Source of the DNA: Aralia elata
Taxonomy: Eukaryota > Streptophyta > Magnoliopsida > Apiales > Araliaceae
Direction: 5' to 3'
Assembly (NCBI GenBank): GCA_034770075.1
Contig: CM068382.1
Location: forward strand, 17,230,616 to 17,294,615
Length of the DNA: 64,000 bases
In this document: in pieces, positions 59,796 to 64,000 of the stretch
Layout: the number at the start of each line of letters is the position of its first letter
Numbering within the stretch: the first letter of the stretch is position 1
The notes under the pieces: generated by a model
Databases searched by the model: none
Told to the model about the DNA's origin: nothing
Seen by the model: the letters and a program-made list of their open reading frames with translations, nothing else
Program-made: the position numbers and the translations under genes

Positions 59796-62308
59796 AAATT
59801 CCTTTTACTGATAATAGCAGCAACGTGTGGACAAGGCATCTCGTGGTACTGAAATTTATGGCATGTGCATGTCCTTTGTTCTATGTCCACAATAAACTGT
59901 TTGGTGACATCATAAACTGTGAAAATCACTAGGTTTGATGTCTCAACCTACTACACAATTTAAGGGTGTAGTTAGTATGTATAATCATTTAGTTTCTTTA
60001 ATTCGAAAAAATGGCTGGCATATGTACTGTTGGTAACTTTTTCAGCATATACAGGTAACCAATATTGACTAATGCGGTTTTCATAAAATGCAAATGCAAC
60101 TTCTGGTAAACATGCATGTAATAATTTAAAAGTTGTATTCCTGACCTTAAGTTTCTTTGATTCAATGATATTAGATTGCAGTCTTCTTTTAGCTGTTGAG
60201 GAAAGGATAGTGAATGTTGATATGGCTGCCTGTTTGTTTGTGAAATACCATCTTTGAAACATACAACGGAGGTATTCAATCATTGCTGTAACTGGAAGTT
60301 CCCTGATTCCCTTGATTGAATTGTTGATAGATTTGGTTGTGTTTGAAGTCATTGTTGAGTATCTACTTACAGTCCCATGGAGCCTTGTGCACTTCCCTAA
60401 CTTAACCTCTTCCTCCAAATATGTCTTTATTCGAGCATCAATTGCATTTAGTTAAGCCATGTGTCTGTTGAATTGTTTAATAGTGTAAACTCTATAAGCC
60501 CCGTTTGTATGCTTTTTTGAGTTCTTCTCCTTTCTTTCTGAATCTAATTTTTATATTTTCAATACATGATATGTACATGAACCATGCATGACATCGAGGA
60601 ACATAAAGTTCAGTCCATGTACAATGGCTTCATGTCTATCTGAAACAATGCATTGGCCTTCTTTAACTTCACAATCATTTCTCAAATTGACGAAAAACCA
60701 TCTCCAAGAGAATTCATTTTCACTGTCAACCACTGCAAAAGCAATCGGAATAATGTTTCTGTTTGCATCCTGGGTGCTTGCTATGAGGAGTGTCCCCCCG
60801 TAGGTTGATTGTATGAATGTGCCATCAATTACAACGATTGGGAAGCAATGATGCCATGCTTCAATGGATGCTCCCATGGCAAAGAATAAATACTTGAAAC
60901 GACCATTTATTTCTAACTCCAGGGCTGTGATTGAACCAGATGATATGAAATTTCAGTAATGTCAATATAAATCTATGGAGCAGATAGTGTTCAAACTTGT
61001 AGTCGAGGGTAACCATTTGTATGGTTAATGGTATTCAATTAATTAGCATTTAAATTCTTTTCATATGGTGCAGATGGTGTCCAAAATGTCATTTAAGTCT
61101 AACCTTTTGTATAGATATTGATTACCGACAAAAAACTATTTTTATGAAAAAACAATTCATAGTCTAGTTGGTAGCCAAACCTTCATACAAAGGTAACAAA
61201 TTCAGTTTTATTGGGTTACCAATTAATTATAAAAAATTTAAAAACAGTTTCCAAGTGAATACCTGGATTTGTTTTCTTTAACATGTGCAACCATGATGGG
61301 ATTAGAGACTAGTCGTGTGGATTTCCTCTTACTTTTTCCAATGATTTTTCCTTTGATCTCCGATCCATGCTTTTTGGTAAGAGATAGACACATTATACTT
61401 TTTCATCATGTCTTCCACAATATCTGCAAGTGTGTATATTTGCTTCAGATTTGTTAATCTATGCATTATGCATTCACTAACTAACTCGCTATTTGTTTGT
61501 CTGTGATCTCCCAGCAGTATGTCGGATGAACATGTGTGTATATCATTGAATTCTCTCACCTTGAACATACTGGTTTTCCGAAACTTTGATGCTCTCAACT
61601 TCCATTTGTAATTTTCATTCTCTATGCATACTAGCACAAAGTCTCTACCATTTGTTCTTTCAACCTTGTGTTGTCGATTTTGCCTGATTGAATGTAGTCT
61701 TATTGCTTGTGCTAGGATTTTTTTGTCTTTGAAAGTTTGATGTATTTTAGCTTCATATTCATTCGGATCTAAAATGGCCTCATCAGATTGTTCTTTCGTG
61801 TATGCTCTGTCTTGTTGTCTGTCTTGTTCTTGATCAATAGCTTCGAGGCAAGCTGATCAACATATTGTGTTCCAATTTGGTAATCTTGTGTTGCCAGTTG
61901 TACAAGTTCTGAATTCCATTGTGTCGATCTGATTGGCATTACAGCTTGAATCCTATTTTCTTCTACATTTCTCAAGTTCTGTAAGATTGTAGTGCCTCCA
62001 TTACTGTATACATTCTCTATAATTAGTGGAAACTTGCCTTGTTCATCTGATTTTCTACTTACTTCCATAAATAATCTGAAGGTTGCTTCATCTGACATAC
62101 TGATCGGTGGAATGTTGCTTCTAATTTGAAATTTGATTGACAATTTTGTTGCGTTGGTGTCTAGCCTTATTGCACTGTATACCAAATTGTACATTTCTGT
62201 GAATGAACAAGTCGATGGGACTAGTAGGCCGGTAACTTCAAAATTGTGGTATTGGTTACTGTTAGACCATGTTCCGTTAAAATAAAGTACAACTAGAATC
62301 ATCTCCAC
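59796..62308 (-). pseudogene. MULE transposase (MURA type), N-terminal to SWIM
   Basis: Catalyses excision and insertion of Mutator-like elements. Minus strand, N to C: an N-terminal domain (62308-61769, VVLYFNGTW); MuDR-type zinc domain (about 61740-61290, ENYKWKLRASKF to SISYQKAW); a GTATTC intron donor (about 61285) with an intron to about 60940; the DDE core (60920-60440) with VVIDGTFIQSTYGG and AFAVVDSENEFSWRWFF; helical region with TSNTTKSINNS; and a SWIM finger (CTCHKF...CPH, about 59870-59820). Damage: a frameshift near 61800, several stops (for example TAA after HVLKI and after NRHMA), a TAG near 61312, and a non-AG intron acceptor. The C-terminus lies 19.7 kb away at 39779-40070. 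Confidence 0.88.
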
Positions 62309-62840
62309 TATCTGACAACTGAAGCATTAAAAATAATACAATATTGTGAATAGTTACCAAATCAACATTATACAGTAACCAAAATTAATCTAATTAGTAA
62401 CCATAAATCTGAAACACATTGTTTGCATTCAGTTTATAATCAAATCACTGAGTATCATGACGTGGTAACCAATTAAAGACTGAACAATTAAACCTAGGTA
62501 ACCAAACACTTATATGTAGGTAACCAATTTATGATTGTGTAGTAACTACGGGTAAGTACATGAATTGAATCTTGAAAGACCCATACCAAATTTTCAGTCT
62601 ACAATTCTACTTTATACCAATCTGGAATCCATCAATAAACAACTAATAATCCTTATATTAGTTTTGTTTCTGGTACTAATTAAAAATCGAAATCATATAC
62701 TCATTGTCCGATTCAAAGTTATATTATACGATTTCAATATCCAGATTCAGATTATGGTTTACTTACCTTCGTAATTCTGTTTCAGATTCGATTTTCAAAT
62801 CCTTCGATCTATTCGTGCATGCCGATTTTGGATTACCTCT
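62309..62840. other. Upstream region of MULE transposase
   Basis: No gene. Contains a cluster of GGTAACC(A) motifs from about 62330 to 62545. Confidence 0.6.
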
Positions 62841-63040
62841 TTGCAGAATTCGGCTACTCCGGCTTCTTCTTTGTTCGTGATTTTGAATGATCTTTGGTTT
62901 GGGAAACTCCGGATTCTTCTGTCGATTATGAATTTCGTCTTTGCAAGCTTCGGCTACTCCGTTTATTCTCTGTTCTTGCTTTTGAATGCTCTTCGGTTTG
63001 GTAACTCCGGCTTCTTCTTTTTTTCGTTATTTTGAATTAT
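62841..63040. repeat. Two-copy 100-bp tandem repeat
   Basis: TTGCAGAATTCGGCTACTCC at 62841 and TTGCAAGCTTCGGCTACTCC at 62941 start units of exactly 100 bp, each carrying TTTTGAATG and CTTCGGTTTGG-like blocks. They lie upstream of the transposase gene, so they may be part of its promoter or of the element end. Confidence 0.85.
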
Positions 63041-63074
63041 CGATTTGTTTTGGTTGCTAGATCGCAAAGAATTG

Positions 63075-63098
63075 GTAACTGCCGCATATGGCAGTTAC
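63075..63098. repeat. Perfect 9-bp inverted repeat hairpin
   Basis: GTAACTGCC and GGCAGTTAC flank a 6-base loop (GCATAT). Close to the probable right end of the MULE. Confidence 0.7.
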
Positions 63099-63239
63099 TT
63101 CTCCTTGATTTCAGGGTTTCCTTATTTATTTGAAACTAAATGATTTGATGTGTTTATTGTGTTGCACTTTTTTTGAAATAATTTTGTGGATGCACTAATT
63201 TTGTAATTACTTTCTAAATATTGTATAGTAGTGTAAAGA

Positions 63240-63647
63240 ACCCTAATAAAAAAACTACGGACAAATGGTTTTGGTGCTATGGACTTTGGGCTTACCAAAA
63301 AGTTTTGATGATGAAGGCCCAACCTAAAATCTTATCGTTTTTGTGATACTTAAACCCAAATGTAATAACTGCCATTAGCCCACTTATTTGGACTTAACGG
63401 AGTAACGGAACGGAAGCAAATGAGTGTCGCAGAAGGTTGTAGAACTCTCTCGCGCTCTCTCTCCCTATCACTGTTAATTAAAGTTACAGCAATAAGTATG
63501 AAAAACACCAGATAAACCTGGATTCATCATCTTCACCTTATAAATACCATTCAAATCTCCCCCATTTACCCATCAGAAACAAAAATCAAATTAAATCCTA
63601 TCTTCCAAACCCCAATTTATTAATCAATCCCACCAATTATACAAACG
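63240..63647 (+). promoter_or_regulatory. Heat shock promoter, small HSP copy 2
   Basis: Homologous to the copy 1 promoter from AAAAAACTACGGAC onward. Heat shock element GAA-nn-TTG-nn-GAA at 63432-63444. Canonical TATAAATA at 63539-63546. Left of about 63240 the similarity to copy 1 stops. Confidence 0.78.
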
Positions 63648-64000
63648 ATGGCCCTAATTCCGAGCTTCTTCAGCGGCCGGCGAAGCAGCCCATTCGACCC
63701 ATTCTCTCTTGATATATTCGATCCATTCCAAGAATTCTCCAACATTCTCGCCAATGTTCCCAATTCGGCTCGGGAAACCTCAGCATTTGTCAACACTAGG
63801 ATTGATTGGAAAGAGACGCCGGAGGCTCACGTGTTTAAGGCCGATCTTCCTGGTCTGAAGAAAGAGGAAGTGAAGGTCGAGGTCGAAGACGGCAGAGTAC
63901 TCCAGATCAGCGGAGAGAGAAGCAGTGAAAAAGAGGAGAAGAACGACAAGTGGCATCGCGTGGAGAGGAGCAGCGGTAAGTTCCTCCGGCGGTTTAGGCT
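63648..64000 (+). CDS. Class I small heat shock protein, copy 2 (cut by window end)
   Basis: The first 117 residues of a class CI small heat shock protein, a cytosolic chaperone. It differs from copy 1 at six of these: S9, R11, I23, N39, L70 and D100. Leu-70 is the family consensus in ADLPGLKKEE. The frame is open to the edge, so the last about 40 residues, with the GVLTVTVPK motif and I-x-I tail, lie outside. DNA identity with copy 1 is very high through promoter and coding region, implying a recent duplication. This copy has the better TATA box and consensus residue, so it may be the more typical one. Confidence 0.95.
   Translation, partial: MALIPSFFSGRRSSPFDPFSLDIFDPFQEFSNILANVPNSARETSAFVNTRIDWKETPEAHVFKADLPGLKKEEVKVEVEDGRVLQISGERSSEKEEKNDKWHRVERSSGKFLRRFR

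Larger units (their letters stand above)
36200..63235. mobile_element. Mutator-like element (MULE) with Ulp1 and transposase genes, heavily nested
   Basis: The proposed element joins a Ulp1 protease gene (plus strand) and a MURA transposase gene (minus strand, split by insertions). They point toward each other. Palindromic GGTAACC-type motifs occur near both genes and introns (36.2, 37.3, 39.3-39.7, 61.0-61.2, 62.3-62.5 kb) but not in the inserted elements. A Ulp1 gene alongside a transposase is known for Kaonashi-type MULEs. Termini are inferred: I found no terminal inverted repeats or 9-bp duplication. Confidence 0.6.

Noticed and set aside
62841..63035. 64-residue plus-strand open frame
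   Set aside because: Arises from the 100-bp tandem repeat; hydrophobic low-complexity product with no family.

Overview
This is nuclear DNA from a flowering plant, most likely a eudicot. It is AT-rich and spliced genes have GT/AG junctions. It is crowded with LTR retrotransposons, CACTA, Mutator-like and hAT DNA transposons and Stowaway-type MITEs. Its recognisable host genes are plant ones: a PP2C-family phosphatase and two class I small heat shock proteins. I cannot name the species. Fewer than 2 kb of the 64 kb is host coding sequence.

Layout. (1) 368-14298: a nearly complete Ty3/gypsy element of the Tat lineage with 658/657-bp LTRs and a perfect GTATT target duplication. It has gag-pol with two RNase H domains. 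On the opposite strand, between pol and the 3' LTR, it carries a six-exon gene related to plant mobile domain (PMD) proteins. (2) 15464-22221: an older chromodomain-bearing Ty3/gypsy element (chromovirus) whose reading frame is studded with stops of the CAG-to-TAG and TGG-to-TAG kind. These two elements sit in two copies of one duplicated host segment. (3) 22900-29500: gene-bearing zone with the intronless PP2C gene (24100-24957), a hAT element with an exact 8-bp target duplication, several MITEs and small heat shock gene copy 1 (27859-28332). (4) 29501-34187: a Ty1/copia element on the minus strand, cut at its protease by a CACTA terminus at 34188. (5) 35140-35809: a hairpin-forming inverted repeat with arms of about 320-330 bp. 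(6) About 36.2-63.2 kb: a Mutator-like element with a Ulp1-type cysteine protease gene on the plus strand and a MURA-type transposase gene on the minus strand. The transposase gene is split by a nest of insertions. (7) 63240 to the end: small heat shock gene copy 2 with its promoter, truncated by the window edge.

The nest reads cleanly from target duplications. A solo LTR (40071-59790, duplication AGCTC) landed in the transposase gene between its SWIM finger and its C-terminal zinc knuckle. An 11.26-kb CACTA element (44052-55313, duplication AAT) and a gypsy remnant with a 3.95-kb LTR (55389-59669, duplication CATAT) then landed inside that LTR. Another solo LTR of related type (47423-50161, duplication ATTAT) landed inside the CACTA. 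The three long LTRs look like relatives of one family.

The host genes are ordinary: a PPTC7-type phosphatase and heat-induced chaperones with heat shock elements. The most unusual content is the spliced antisense PMD gene inside a retrotransposon, the large hairpin, the MULE that pairs Ulp1 and transposase genes and is strewn with GGTAACC motifs, and candidate captured exons inside the CACTA element.
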